Source: Bursaphelenchus xylophilus
Taxonomy: Eukaryota > Nematoda > Chromadorea > Rhabditida > Aphelenchoididae
Assembly: GCA_904066235.2 (NCBI GenBank)
Contig: CAJFCV020000006.1
Coordinates: 3,224,001-3,288,000 of the forward strand
Direction of reading: 5' to 3'
DNA length: 64,000 nt
A program made the position numbers and the translations under genes. Position 1 is the first letter of the stretch. Each line of letters begins with the position of its first letter. Below, piece after piece: positions 47,332 through 58,840 of the stretch. The notes beneath the pieces were generated by a model, which worked only from the letters and a program-made list of their open reading frames with translations, did no database searches and was not told where the DNA came from.

Positions 47332-47464
47332 TCAGTCTGTCGGGAAAATAATTAGCACTCCGTCGCATCAAAAATCGCATCGCCGCCGAGAAAATGAGTT
47401 GTGTCGCGGCAAAATCAAATTACCTTTCACTTCAGCGACGCGATTGGCTTTCCCGACAAACTAA
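47332..47464. mobile_element. TCAGTCTGTCGG MITE, copy 2
   Basis: Ends TCAGTCTGTCGGGAAAATAA and, on the right, TTCCCGACAAACTAA, with TA on both sides. Inner arms are more diverged than in the copy at 29256-29410. It abuts MITE copy 9 and shares its TA. Confidence 0.8.
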
Positions 47465-49440
47465 TAGCCACAAAGCCTAGGTATTCATTCAAAGCGGTAT
47501 TTGGGATACTATTTTAAGTCCTCTAGCTTCTGCGCTTTGCAAAAACATTAGAGATTTTTATTAGGGCGAACCAAAAAAAATTTCCGATTCGCCAAAGTTC
47601 AGAAGGCAGGTGAAAAAACAAACTTCGAACTTTGCCGTCAATGGACAGCTGAAAACATCGTCAAAGATGTTAGCTATTTCTGAAACACATAAGCAAAAAT
47701 TTTTACTCATTAAAATGGCCTATGCAAACACAAGTTCAAAACTAACAAACGCTGAGCGATGCACCCTAACCACTTCCCTTTCGAAGCTCGAGAATTAATG
47801 TTCTGTGAGCACATATAAGCTGGTTTCTATCCCACTAACAGTGTACTGATTACTAAAAATTCCCACTAAAATATTACCCCATCGCTTCCACCCCCTACTG
47901 ACCACACTATGACCCTCTCTTGCCCACTGATTCCCAACCCGTCCTCACCGTTTGTCCCCGCCCAATTAATCTCCCCCTCCGAATTCATAATCAGCAAAAA
48001 AAGGGAATTGAAATACACATTTCAACCTGTTGCGCAATCGGGGCGACTTTCACCTGAAGATGGATTCGAAAAGGATATTTTCTCTCCCTTTCCCTCATAC
48101 TCCAAATTTTGGCGGATATCCGGTGATTACGAACAGATCTTCTTCTTTCTCCCCGTCGCCTTTTTCGGTCATCAATCAAAAGCGAAATTTTAATGGGGGA
48201 GTGTCGAAACAATTCATATCTTCGCCGAAAATGCTTTCAAAAAATGGGGGAAATTCTGAATTCCAGTTACTACCGTTAGTTCGGGTTAAATTTGCGAAAA
48301 AATTTGGTTGTTGCGGAATGCCAATTTCGGCGGGAAATTTAGAATTCAAAAATTAAATCGCAATCTAATAAGAAATCGAATGTCACAACCAAACTACGAC
48401 TAAAAATACTCAAAACAACAGCAAAATCGATTTAAAAAATGCCGAATTTTTCGGGAAACTTTGAAATTTGAGTTTTTCAACGAGAAATTACTGCCAATAT
48501 CGGACTCCAATAATTTATGAAACCTTTCTTGAGGCATAATTAGACTTCACTCAGAAAAACACAACAACAAAATTGATATTCCAAAAAGTTGCAAACCGTT
48601 TGTAAAATTCCAAAAACCCGTAGTTTGTGTCATTTTCCATTTTTACGAAAAGCGAAAGGAATAATTCATCGCTCATCTTCAACAATCCCTCTTTTTATCA
48701 AAGGGTGCAAACTTGTTTTCTGTCCACAACAGCCGGCTTTTCCGAGGGAGGCAATTCGTTCGCGTTCTGTCAAAACATTTATTTTCACATCACTTTCGAT
48801 GGAAATCGGCGAGAGAATGGTGGAAAAAAACTTCGCAAGAAAAAAAGCAATTCCGTATTTTAACATCAAAAAATTGTTAGGAATATATAAAAATGTGTAA
48901 GGAATCAGAGATTTCCCTCCGCCAAACAATGTAATTACTGCGAATTTCGCTTGCGCTAAAATTCAATTTGAATCGGATTTAAGTTTTTTTCATTGTCATG
49001 GATGTTTTGAACTCTGTTTAGGTGATGACATTAGTAACATAAAAAAGGACAACCATTAGAGAACAATCGAAGCAAAAACTAGTTTTTTATAATAGGAAAA
49101 TGAATTTTTGAAACAAAAAAAAAATTTTTTTGTAATTTTAATTGTAAAATACGAGCGATGGACATTTTTTTAAAAAAATTTTATTTTTTGTGTAATAAAC
49201 TCAAATGTAAAAAATAATTTTGCCCAATTTTATCACCAAAAAATAACAACGGCAAGACAAAAAAACAAAAAAAAAGTAAGACACTTGTCAAAAAACAAAT
49301 AACACTGCACAAGACCATAAACAATTAGACTTTTATCTTTTTATAAAAAAAAATAAATTAAAATTTTTAAATTTTTTCAAGACATAATTGAACCTAAAAC
49401 AATATAAAAAATCCGGGTTAATTTCCAATATACATCGTGA

Positions 49441-52400
49441 TTATGATCTGAATTGTTTGAAGAGTGGATGTCGTTCTCTTGGGCGTCCTCTTTGAGTGTA
49501 GGACATGGCGGCACCGCCCGAGAAACCAGCGGCATTTCCCTCCCTTCGAGCAATCTAAAAATTGAAAAAATGTAACTGCCTTAGGCGTTTAAATTGAAAA
49601 TTCGATTTCAATTGAGCCTCTGATTTATTCTTTTTATCGGATTCGTAAATTTCGCGGTTAAATTCGCCCTCCTCTGAAACTTAAAAACCGCGACCTGCGC
49701 CCAGTCCAACCTTCCAAACCCTCAATTTCCTCCAAATCTCTTACCTTCGCATCCCTCGGACCTTCTTCTCCATCCTTCACCTCTTCTTCTTCCATGTCCA
49801 GGTCCGAGGCGGCGATCACTTGCTGCAAGAGCTGGGCTTGATCCGCCGGAGTGCTCATTCCCAAATTTGTTTCCTTCTCCATGGCCGGGATTTTGTTCAC
49901 CACCTTGTAGGCGTAGCCCTGATCGACCAAGAAGCGCTGTCTCTTCCTCGAATAGGCCATTTCCACCGTATCCTAAGCAAAAATTACATTATTTTAGGCA
50001 AAAATTAATATTACACTTGATAAAAACGAAAAAAATTATTTTTCTTTCCAAATTCTTACCTGTGATACCAGCGAATAAAAGAAAGCGTTGAATTCTTCTG
50101 TCGAATGTTTCTTAGCTCTTAAAATACGCCCAAGACGTTGGGCTTCTTGTCTTCTCGAGCCTCCATGAGCCGAAATTTGGATGAGAACATTTGCTTCGGG
50201 GAGATCAAAGGAAGTGTCGGCGACTTTGGAAACGAACATGGTCGACACTTTCGGGTTGTATTGGAAGTTTTGCAGGATTTTCATTCGCTCATTTTGCGAG
50301 GTATCTCCGAATAAGAAGGGGCGGCCAAGAGTGAAAGCGTATTTTTTGAGGGCAAACACATTGTCGGAGAAGACGATGATCTAAAATACCACAACTATAG
50401 GAGGTGTAAACCATAGAAACATATTATCAAGTATCAAAAAATTTTTTAACGAAATTCGGCAAAACCCAAAACCCTACTATACTAAAACTACCCTACTACG
50501 GACCTGATCGAGTTGCGATTTTTTTTTATGATTGTGTTCGGATTTTTCTGGAAAGGTTTGGGAAGTTTTGGCAAAAAAAGATATTTTTAGGTCTGTTGGA
50601 GGATAAAACTAGTAGGATTTCTATGACAGACGCCGTATTTTACCTTGAAAATTATCTGGAAAGCATGTCCAATTTTTTCCGAAAATTATTTCTTAAGATC
50701 ATCAAATTTTGCCTAGTGCAATGTCGAAAATTTGAATGAAAACAAAAAGGATATCCTTTCTTTGCATGTAAGCTTGGTTGTAAAATACGCCCGGCTTATT
50801 ATTGAATAATGAAGTTCATCGTAAATTCTTTGTATTGTACCGTGGCGGACCTGCTCCAGTGGCAAAAAACGAGCCATTTTGCATCCGGGAAGTATCAAAA
50901 AAATGTAGCAAAATGCCTCCATCTTCAATTAGAAAACTCCGTTTTGAAGGGCGCTTTTGAAACCGGAGCTTTTTTTCACTTGGAGAGGGAGGCATTTTGC
51001 TACATTTTTGATAATTCCCGGAAGCAAAGTGGTACGTTTTTTGCCACTGGATCAGGTCCGCCACCGTACTATACAAAAAATTTCCGCTGAACTTCATTAT
51101 TCAATCATAAGCCAGGCGTATTTTAAAGCCAAAGTTACATGCAAAGAAAGCATTTCCTTTTTTATTTTAATTCAAATTTTCGACATTGTCCTAGGAAAAA
51201 TTTGACGATGTTAAAAAATAATTTTCGGAAAAAATTGGAAATGCTTTCCAGATCATTTTCAAGGTAAAATATGGTATCCGTCATAAAAATTCGACTAGTT
51301 TTATCCCCCAACTCAAACAAAAATATTTTTTTTCCAAACTTCACAAACTTTTCGAGAAAATCCCAAAATAGCCTTAAAAAAATTCAAGACAATCCCTGCA
51401 ACTCCCTCTTCAAATCCTACCTTATCATTTCTCCTTTCATGGTATCGAATCAAATACTCGCAGACTCTAAACTTGTTGGGATTCATCACAGCCAAGAGTA
51501 GCCTCCGATTGATGGCTGAGCTCAAATAGTACTCGTAGAAATTAGCGGTCATTGGGCACCAGACCTCAGCGCACTGTACTTTGGCGATGAATCCGTTTCG
51601 TTGAAGTTCCATCCAATTCGCTTCGTAGATTTTTGGGCCGATGAGGAAATTGAGATCGGTGATTTTATCGTCTTCTCGGAGGAGAGTGGCTGTTAATCCG
51701 AGTTTACAGTGAGAACGGACGATAGTAAGGACTCTTCGGAACATTTTAGCGGGGATTGTGTGGACTTCTGAAACGAAAAAAAAGCTTGTTTAAGCAAAAA
51801 TTATGTTATCCAAATTATGAAAACCCCATAGTATGTGTAAATTTTGCCTTTAAAAATAAAAATCTATATCACAACTTTCATTCTTAAGCTTGATGGATTG
51901 CAATTCCATTAAAAATTTACAGCCCGGCAAGAAAAAATATATTACCAATGGCAATTCTTAAAGTCTGCCAATTTCACCCGTTTTACTCCCAAAATATTCA
52001 AATTTATCCCTCAATTATGCTACTTCTAGCCTCCACAATGCCAATCCAAATCAAAAACTCGAAAAAATCAACAAAAATTATATTATCCATGACATCAGAT
52101 GATCAAAAAATTATGAAAAATCCTAAAACTTCACCAAAAAAAATTTCGTAACTTACCGTCGAGCAGTAATAATCCCCATTCCTGACTCTCAATGAATTGC
52201 ATTGCCTCTTCCGCGAGATACGTCCGTTTTCCCGTATATGCCACCATGGAGTACGTTGATATGCAAACCACCGGTTTTTTGGCGTCCTCTCCTGTTGGCA
52301 CTTTATCCCTAGACTCCCTGGTGAATCGAATGAGCTGTCCGTCCTTTATCGTTGACCATAATTTGAACTGAGATCTCCATTGTTCCACTGAGACATTACT

Positions 52401-54046
52401 TGTCGCCAAACAAAGACATCTTTTGTTGACCGTGGTGGCTGCCGTTACTCCGACCAAGGTCTTTCCGGCGCCACAAGGTAGGACAATTACTCCTGAGCGG
52501 GCTCGACTGTTGCTGAACATTTTTCGCAGGGATAATTCTTGATAAGGCCTGAAAATACCAAATTTCGGGTAAAACAATATAAATCTGGTGCTCAAATGAC
52601 TTCAAATGCCCCAAAACTTCCTAAAAATCTCCGTCCTACCTCAACTTTGTCGCAGGTTTTAAATCAATGGCCAAATTGGGGTTATGACTGTCATTTCTGA
52701 AGTCGTATTCGGCCAGAAGTGGGTACTCCATCTCAATACATCGTTTCTGCACCGTTTCAATTGATGATGGCTTGATTTCAAAGGTCAGGATTTGAAGATT
52801 CTTGATGGCTTCGGCGTTTTCATCCTCTTCTTCGTTCATAATCTTATCGTAATACTTGTCAGCTTCATTTTCTTCGTCTGATTCATCTCCCTGAAGGATA
52901 ATATCGGTAAAAAACATGAAATTTTTTCCAAATTCCCTAAATTACAAAATAAAAATTGAAACCCTCACATTTTTCTCGCCATTGGTCTCCGCCTTCTTCT
53001 CCTTCTGACCAGGTTTTGTCTCGATTTCGGTCGTTTTTGGATCAGCTTCCTCTTCCAGAATACAAGTTTGAATAACCGGGTCTTTCAAGAGTTTTTGCAC
53101 CACATCCGAATGCGGAGACTCGATAAAATAACGATTCTTTTTGAGGACCAACTTCACTTTTCCGTAACTCAAGGTACAAACTTCGACGAATTTTTTAATC
53201 GTCTCCGGAACCTCGTGCTTACAGAGTCGATCGAGCATTCCGATGAGATCCGAGGTCTGCAGTCCGATGGAGACAGCGGCATAAAGCGAATAAGCGGTCA
53301 GTCGATACTCATGGATAAATTCCGGACGACAAACTGGCTGCAATTTTTTGATAGATAATATCGGGTAAAAAAGCAAAATTTATTCTAAAAACTTTTTTCT
53401 AAAATTCGGTACGGGCGCAGTCTCCTTCCTAAAAACACCAAGACTTTCGTATTCACCAATAGAATCACCTTGAAATCGAGAAAACTTTCACCTTCACCAT
53501 GTGCAATATAAAAAACTCAGAAATCGCTGAAACCCCAAACAAGACAGCTCAAATCGCTTCTGTTCACCTGCCTTATTTAATTTACAACCTACCTACAACT
53601 AGATATTGCAGCTGATAGTATTCTTTAACACAAAAAAATAAATTTTGGACAGCACTAACTAAAATAACATAAATCGTCAAAAACTCCACCGAACATCGGA
53701 AATTTCACCAATTTATACACAATCCTAAATATGCAAAACAAATAAGGGATAAACAACATACTTCCGCGACTGTCACCAGGAAATCGTGAGCCGCCTTGTA
53801 ATTGGGGCTGAAACTCTCCAAATATATCATACAGTCTTCGCCGATCCACATAGGCCTCCGTTCATGATCTTCATGCATTTTGAGGTGTGTAAAGTCCTTG
53901 GCACCATAGCGGTCACGCACAATTTCGCCATCGTCACGTCGAGTTGCTTGTCGAGGAAGAGGAATGTCCTTGGCTATAATTTCTCCTCGCTCTTCAGCGT
54001 CAAATGCCACAGCCGACTCGTACTGACGTTTCCGGCGAGACTCCAT
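49441..54046 (-). CDS. XPB/ERCC3 DNA translocase, TFIIH core subunit
   Basis: Eight exons join in frame to 768 residues, close to the human 782: 53762-54046, 52969-53337, 52640-52890, 52157-52548, 51421-51767, 50060-50380, 49745-49972 and 49441-49554. XPB is the 3'-5' ATPase of TFIIH that opens promoters and acts in nucleotide excision repair. Visible motifs: Walker A LPCGAGKT (325-332), DEVH (432-435), LTATLLRED with the XPB-specific RED (457-465), and motif [13 protein letters not shown] (629-639). The N-terminal damage-recognition region precedes them. An acidic insert ([14 protein letters not shown]) lies near 220-234. All catalytic residues are present. The intron 50381-51420 is almost entirely a palindrome with a central MITE. 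The stop is TAA at 49441. Confidence 0.98.
50538..51364. repeat. 0.8 kb palindrome filling an XPB intron, MITE at its axis
   Basis: Arms about 50538-50838 and 51069-51364. Mirrored blocks include GGATAAAACTAGT, GTATTTTACCTTGAAAAT, CTTTCTTTGCATGTAA and CTTCATTATTCAAT. The arms occupy about four fifths of the 1040-nt intron between XPB exons 5 and 6, so the pre-mRNA could form a stem of nearly 300 bp plus the MITE hairpin. Confidence 0.9.
50840..51066. mobile_element. CAGTGGGG hairpin MITE, copy 10 (at a palindrome axis, XPB intron)
   Basis: Ends CCGTGGCGGACCTGCTCCAG and CAGGTCCGCCACCG, TA on both sides. Compared with other copies, several changes are present in both arms: GGCGG instead of GGGGG with CCGCC opposite, and GTAGCAAAATGCCTCC opposite GGAGGCATTTTGCTAC. 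Confidence 0.92.
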
Positions 54047-54731
54047 GATATGTTAGGGGTTGGAAGTTATTTTACCGGCTTAATGATTTGTTTCGGTCAT
54101 TAACCCTAAAATGTAAAGTAATACTACACTGGTCAAAAATTGCGACAAATAGTAGAGAAACTCGAACAAACAGCTAAAAGCACAACCTTGGCTTCACAAT
54201 AAAACCTATTGCTACCTTGTTTTACCAGTAAAAACCGTGGGAAAACTGTTATCAACAATCAAAAAAATCAATCATAACCCCTAACTAGGTTCCAGCCAAA
54301 ATTTGATCTAAAAACAATTGCATTACTCATAAAACGAACAACAACTAATGCGCGAGAGAGCAAGAAGGATAAAAATTGTTTTCGAAAGAAAAATTTCGAA
54401 AGAATAATATAAGAGTCAGACTTGACACAAATGCGTCAAGTGTTTCTCTGTGGCAGGTAATGCTTGTATACAAAAGTTCTAAAAATGGAAGGAAGTGTAT
54501 AAATAAGTATCTAAATTTTTCAAAATAATATTGCGAATGAAAATTGAGATAACTTTTTGTCAAATTTTATATGTCGTATATTATCCATGATGATTTTTCT
54601 ATATTGCTACATACTATACGTGCTAAGTTTAGCGAGTTGAATTTTCCGCTCTGTTGGTTAATTATTAATTTATTTATAGCATCAATTATCAATGCACCTT
54701 TCAATAAACGATTTTTTACAAGCTAAATCAT

Positions 54732-57527
54732 TCAAAGTTTTTTTGAGTCATGAGGATGTTTCCACGATGATCGCAGACTGTCAAAGTACATGGCATTCCG
54801 TTCCGTTGTAGTTAAGACTTTGGCCGGTTTCGAAATTTTAAGGCAAGGGAAATCTTTGCAAACAGCGTTGCGTAGCTGAGGGAATTCTTGATACATGTAT
54901 AAGGTTGTAATTAAGCAGTACACATCGGTAACGGTGAAGACAACCTGCAAAACCCCAAAATTACAGTTAATCACCACTATGACAACATGTACAGTAGCGT
55001 AAAGTGTAAACACTCACAGTGAGGATAAATAAAATCAAAGGGTCGTCTTCATCATAGCCACGATTAAAGTGAAGGTAAGAAATGAGGTTGATAGACGGCA
55101 GATTGGCCAGAACTCCGATGAAGAAGGCTTTTATTAGGCGTTTCAACCACGCCAACACCGACATTATCTGGCGCATTTCATAGCTTTCGGAGAGGGATAG
55201 GGAATGGAGGTTGCTGACTTGCTTGGAGAGGCGGTAGAACACCTAAAATACGACGAAAAGTATAAATTTTGACAGTAATACATACTATTTCGAACAATAA
55301 ACAGCTTGGTTAGTATTTCTGGCAATTTTTGTCTTGTGACATTTTGTTATTGATTTTTTGGACGAAATGTCACAAAGTTCCTGGAAAGGTATAACTGCCT
55401 TGCAAATCTTGCATAGAGATAAAAACACAATTTTATAACAAAAAAATGTAAAAATTTCGTTATTAATTTTTTTGCACACGAAGTTATTGCTTTTTTTAAA
55501 CGTCGCAGAATGTCACAATATTATCAATTTTTCAAAAGGATTTTCAAAATGAAAAAGAAATTAAATGCATATACAAATAAAGGTCTCGATCTTAAAAACT
55601 CACAAAAATTGCGTAGAACATTCCAACGCAGGCTATATTATACGATAACAGCAATCCAGGTATATATTTGTCCATCATTGTAACCTTCCGCAACCTCTCG
55701 TCAAGCTCCAAATGTGCATTTAATCTCCAAGTAAAAACCGATCTCACAACACCCGAAACAATCGAAATCAGAAAGGCTATCCAAAATAGTTTATTCCCAA
55801 CATTGCCTCCTTCCATTTCGTACGTTGCCCTTCTCTTGAACGCAATTGTCCGCTCAATCGCAACTAACGTATACTTCATGTCAAAATAGAAATGAGATAC
55901 CACAGTTATCCACATAGCTGTATGGAATATCGTGGCGACAACGTAATTACCATCCGCATATCTAACGGATTCCTTTGGAATAAAGTTTGCAATGGCATGA
56001 GCAAAGGTTGAGTAGCCAAAAAATAGCGATTCTGTCACCTGGAATATTAAAGTAAAATGTTTCTATATGTCTTTCTTGGGAACGCGAAAAAAAGCAACCA
56101 AAAATTTTATGAAAAATTTAATTTTGTGAGAGAGTACGCGAAATACGGAGAGCAACATAGAGGATTTTTTTGGCCAATACAGACCATTTCGAGTTTTTTT
56201 TGTGTAATCTTTGAACTCTTTGTTACAAATGGGTCTTTAATTTCAAACCTCACAAAAAAAGTCTAAATTTTAAAATCACAAAGAAATATATTTAATATCT
56301 TTTTTTGATTCCGTTTTGACCTAAAAATCACAGCTATTTCTGCTAAGCGCGAGCTAGAACTCTCGCATATATGTCAAACAATTAATCCTAACCCAGATTT
56401 GTGCCAAGTTTTAACTGACCGTCGCACGTCAAACTGAGGAGTCCGGTGACCGGAATAGACTCTTCGCTATCGGGTTTTTACAATTCGTCTTGATTTCGCA
56501 GAGAAAGAGAGAAAAAAGACACGCAAAAACGTACTATCCCGCCCCAAAAATTCCCCATTTCTTCCCCGACAAAACGTTTTTTCGCGTCTTTTTTTGGCAG
56601 ATTGCCAATCCATTTACGGGACTGTTTTGGCTTGTCTCAGCTTGACGTGCGTCGCCCTTCAAGCATTGTCCAAATCTGGCCAGCTTGAGGTATGCCTGCA
56701 AAATTTGGGAAAGAATTCAATTGCAAGGCGCACATCTTTTATTAAAAAAATAATAGTCCGTTTTTATAGTCGCTGGAGTGATTTCTTCGACATACTAGTC
56801 GCGACATAAAGTCCGTAGAATTTTCTGCACTGTGCATAAACCCGAAAAAGCATTTTGCACTGTGCATTCACCCGAAACACATTTTGCACTGTGCAATTTT
56901 GTTGATTTTGCCTTATTGTCGCGCGCGATTCCCGTTTTTCGCAGCGACAAATCAACATTTCGGAGCGCGACGGAATTTGGGGGCCGCGAAAAATTCTACG
57001 GACTTTATGTCGCGACTACTAGTCGCGGAAAAAAGTCCTGGGAATTTCTCGCGGCCGTCGCGCTCCGAAAAGTTGATTTGTCGCTGCGAAACACGGGAAT
57101 CGCGCGCGACAATAAGCCAAAATCAACAAAATTGCACTGTGCAAAAGCACTTTTCGGGTTCATGCACAGTGCAGAGTCGCAGAAAATTCCCAGGACTTTT
57201 TTCCGCGACTAGTAGTACACTGTGCAAGAAAACTCAGGATGCGAGCGACAGACAAAAAAAAACAAAATTGCACAGTGCAAACTGAGCTTTTCTTTTCTCA
57301 AAGTGCATGCCGCCAAAATCACTCCGGGGCTTTCCTAAACCGTTCAGTAACCGGTATTAGTAAAAACTCACCAAAATAACCTTCAAATTGGGATTGATCG
57401 TTGCCAATCTGTACAACCGGACGGCGAAATAAACATTCAACGCCAAATTCGGAACTGCCAACGCCAACTCGATGCTAAACACGACATTGCTGAACAATTT
57501 TATATTATCGAACAACCAGTCCCACAT
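54732..57527 (-). CDS. nematode 7TM chemoreceptor, Sre-like
   Basis: Four phase-0 exons join to 342 residues: 57372-57527, 55604-56038, 55018-55242 and 54732-54944. Hydrophobic segments fit seven membrane passes. TM1 is near 12-36. TM3 ends in LVAIERTIAFKRRATYE (E114-R115), resembling the conserved ERYFATK...DYE pattern after TM3 in the nematode Sre family. LSLSESYEMRQIMSVLAWLKRL before TM6 resembles the Sre LSxRYQxxEN element. TM7 ends ...YQEFPQLRNAV. Such proteins are sensory-neuron receptors; ligands are mostly unknown. The start is the first ATG after a TTTCAG acceptor at 57533-57538, which may be a trans-splice site. AATAAA on the minus strand (54669-54674) follows the stop by about 58 nt. 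Intron 1 holds an inverted MITE pair. The gene ends 685 bp upstream of XPB, too far to claim an operon. Confidence 0.85.
56796..57018. mobile_element. TAGTCGCG MITE, copy A (receptor intron 1)
   Basis: Both ends read TAGTCGCGACATAAAGTCCG inward, exact complements. The interior carries several GCACTGTGCA-type palindromes on one side and a GC-rich block (GGAGCGCGACGG) on the other. Confidence 0.85.
57020..57211. mobile_element. TAGTCGCG MITE, copy B, inverted relative to copy A
   Basis: Both ends read TAGTCGCGGAAAAAAGTCC inward, exact complements and distinct from copy A. The interior matches copy A in reverse orientation (TTGATTTGTCGCTGCGAAA; GCGCGCGACAATAAG). The two copies are separated by one base. 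Confidence 0.85.
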
Positions 57528-58840
57528 ATGGCCTGAAATAATTTTGTGTAATTTATTTCACGTTTAACCTTATATGTAACGTGTTGGACGTCAGTGGAAA
57601 TTGTAGTCAAACTTGATACTAGACAGTAACACAATAACTACCCGGAATTAGGTCAGGTATAAATATTATATTATGATTGGAACAAACAAAAGAAAAGGGA
57701 TGAAAAAATTAGAGGCCATAGAATTCTGATACCAAAAGATATGTAGGAAGGTTTAACAGGGAGTGTACAAAAAGTGTGATTTTATTAAAACTTGGTACGC
57801 TATAAATTCAACTTTCATAACATGTACACGACATTTCAAACTGGTGTTTCGCAGAAACGGCCGAGATTTTAGAGGTGAAAGCTGATGAAAATTCAATTTA
57901 TGAGCAAGTGCTGTCACAAAAAATTGCAACCTCATGTCTACCGGAAAGGATGGTGTTTCCAAAGCACTTTCTTTCTCGCAAAATTTGTTGATGAAATGAG
58001 GACAAAAAGCGCCTTTTTCTTCGAGCCGCTTATCATGCCCTAAGCGGCAACGACGACTCTTTTGTTTTAGAAAAAGCAATAAGAGACTCGTTGGAGTTAG
58101 TGACACATGATCTTACTGCCCTGCATGTGAAGTATGCCATTAACGCCTTAAGCAAACCACTTGGTAGAAGCCGACCTCTAAATAATTGATCATAACCGCA
58201 GGCGTTTTTATTAAATCAGTCTGGAAATCCCCTACAGTACTTTTTGGTGCATACTGAAGAATGTAGGATAACAATCTCCCGTTATCTTTGCATTTCATGC
58301 GCGCACTGACGCAAAATCCGAAAAAAACGCAACTATTCCGATTTTGTAATTACGAAATGGTCAAAATTTGCCAAAAAATCCTCAAGTTTGCGTTTTCCTG
58401 GAGTTTCACCTCGACATTTCATAAGCCCGGGTCAGCACCAATATAGCTTTATTCTACTATATGTAGGGCTAAGCCATGTTTAATTTCAGCCAGTTTGGGC
58501 TGATTCTGAAAAAGTTACAGGCCGCTAAAGTCCGGCCGGCTGGTCAGTTTTGTAATGATTTTGCACATGCTTGATGAAATCCTTAAAATCCCTCGGTATG
58601 ATGGACGGAGATTGACTATGTGTGATCAATTACATAATCCTGTGCGTTTTTTATCCTTCTAGCCCACCCGTCGTATACTAACAAAATCGCGTAATGCGCA
58701 GAATGCGCAACCCCTTGCGACGTATGTTGCTACTCCCCGATTTTTTGCCATAGATATATGTGTCTATGTCTGTGCTATGCAGTATTATCGATTTTAGCCC
58801 CGTATCAAACATTTTTCGGCAGTTGCAAACAATTTACCTA

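Larger units (their letters stand above)
38041..49440. other. 11 kb repeat-rich intergenic region
   Basis: I find no assembled gene between the BPI-like gene and XPB. The region holds four CAGTGGGG MITEs, one TCAGTCTG MITE, foldbacks at 39915-40155, 40750-41225, 42378-43094 and 45525-46022, and scattered copies of the GGCATTC(T/C)G(C/T)...GCGGGAAATT motif. Many short open frames are parts of the repeats. Confidence 0.5.
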
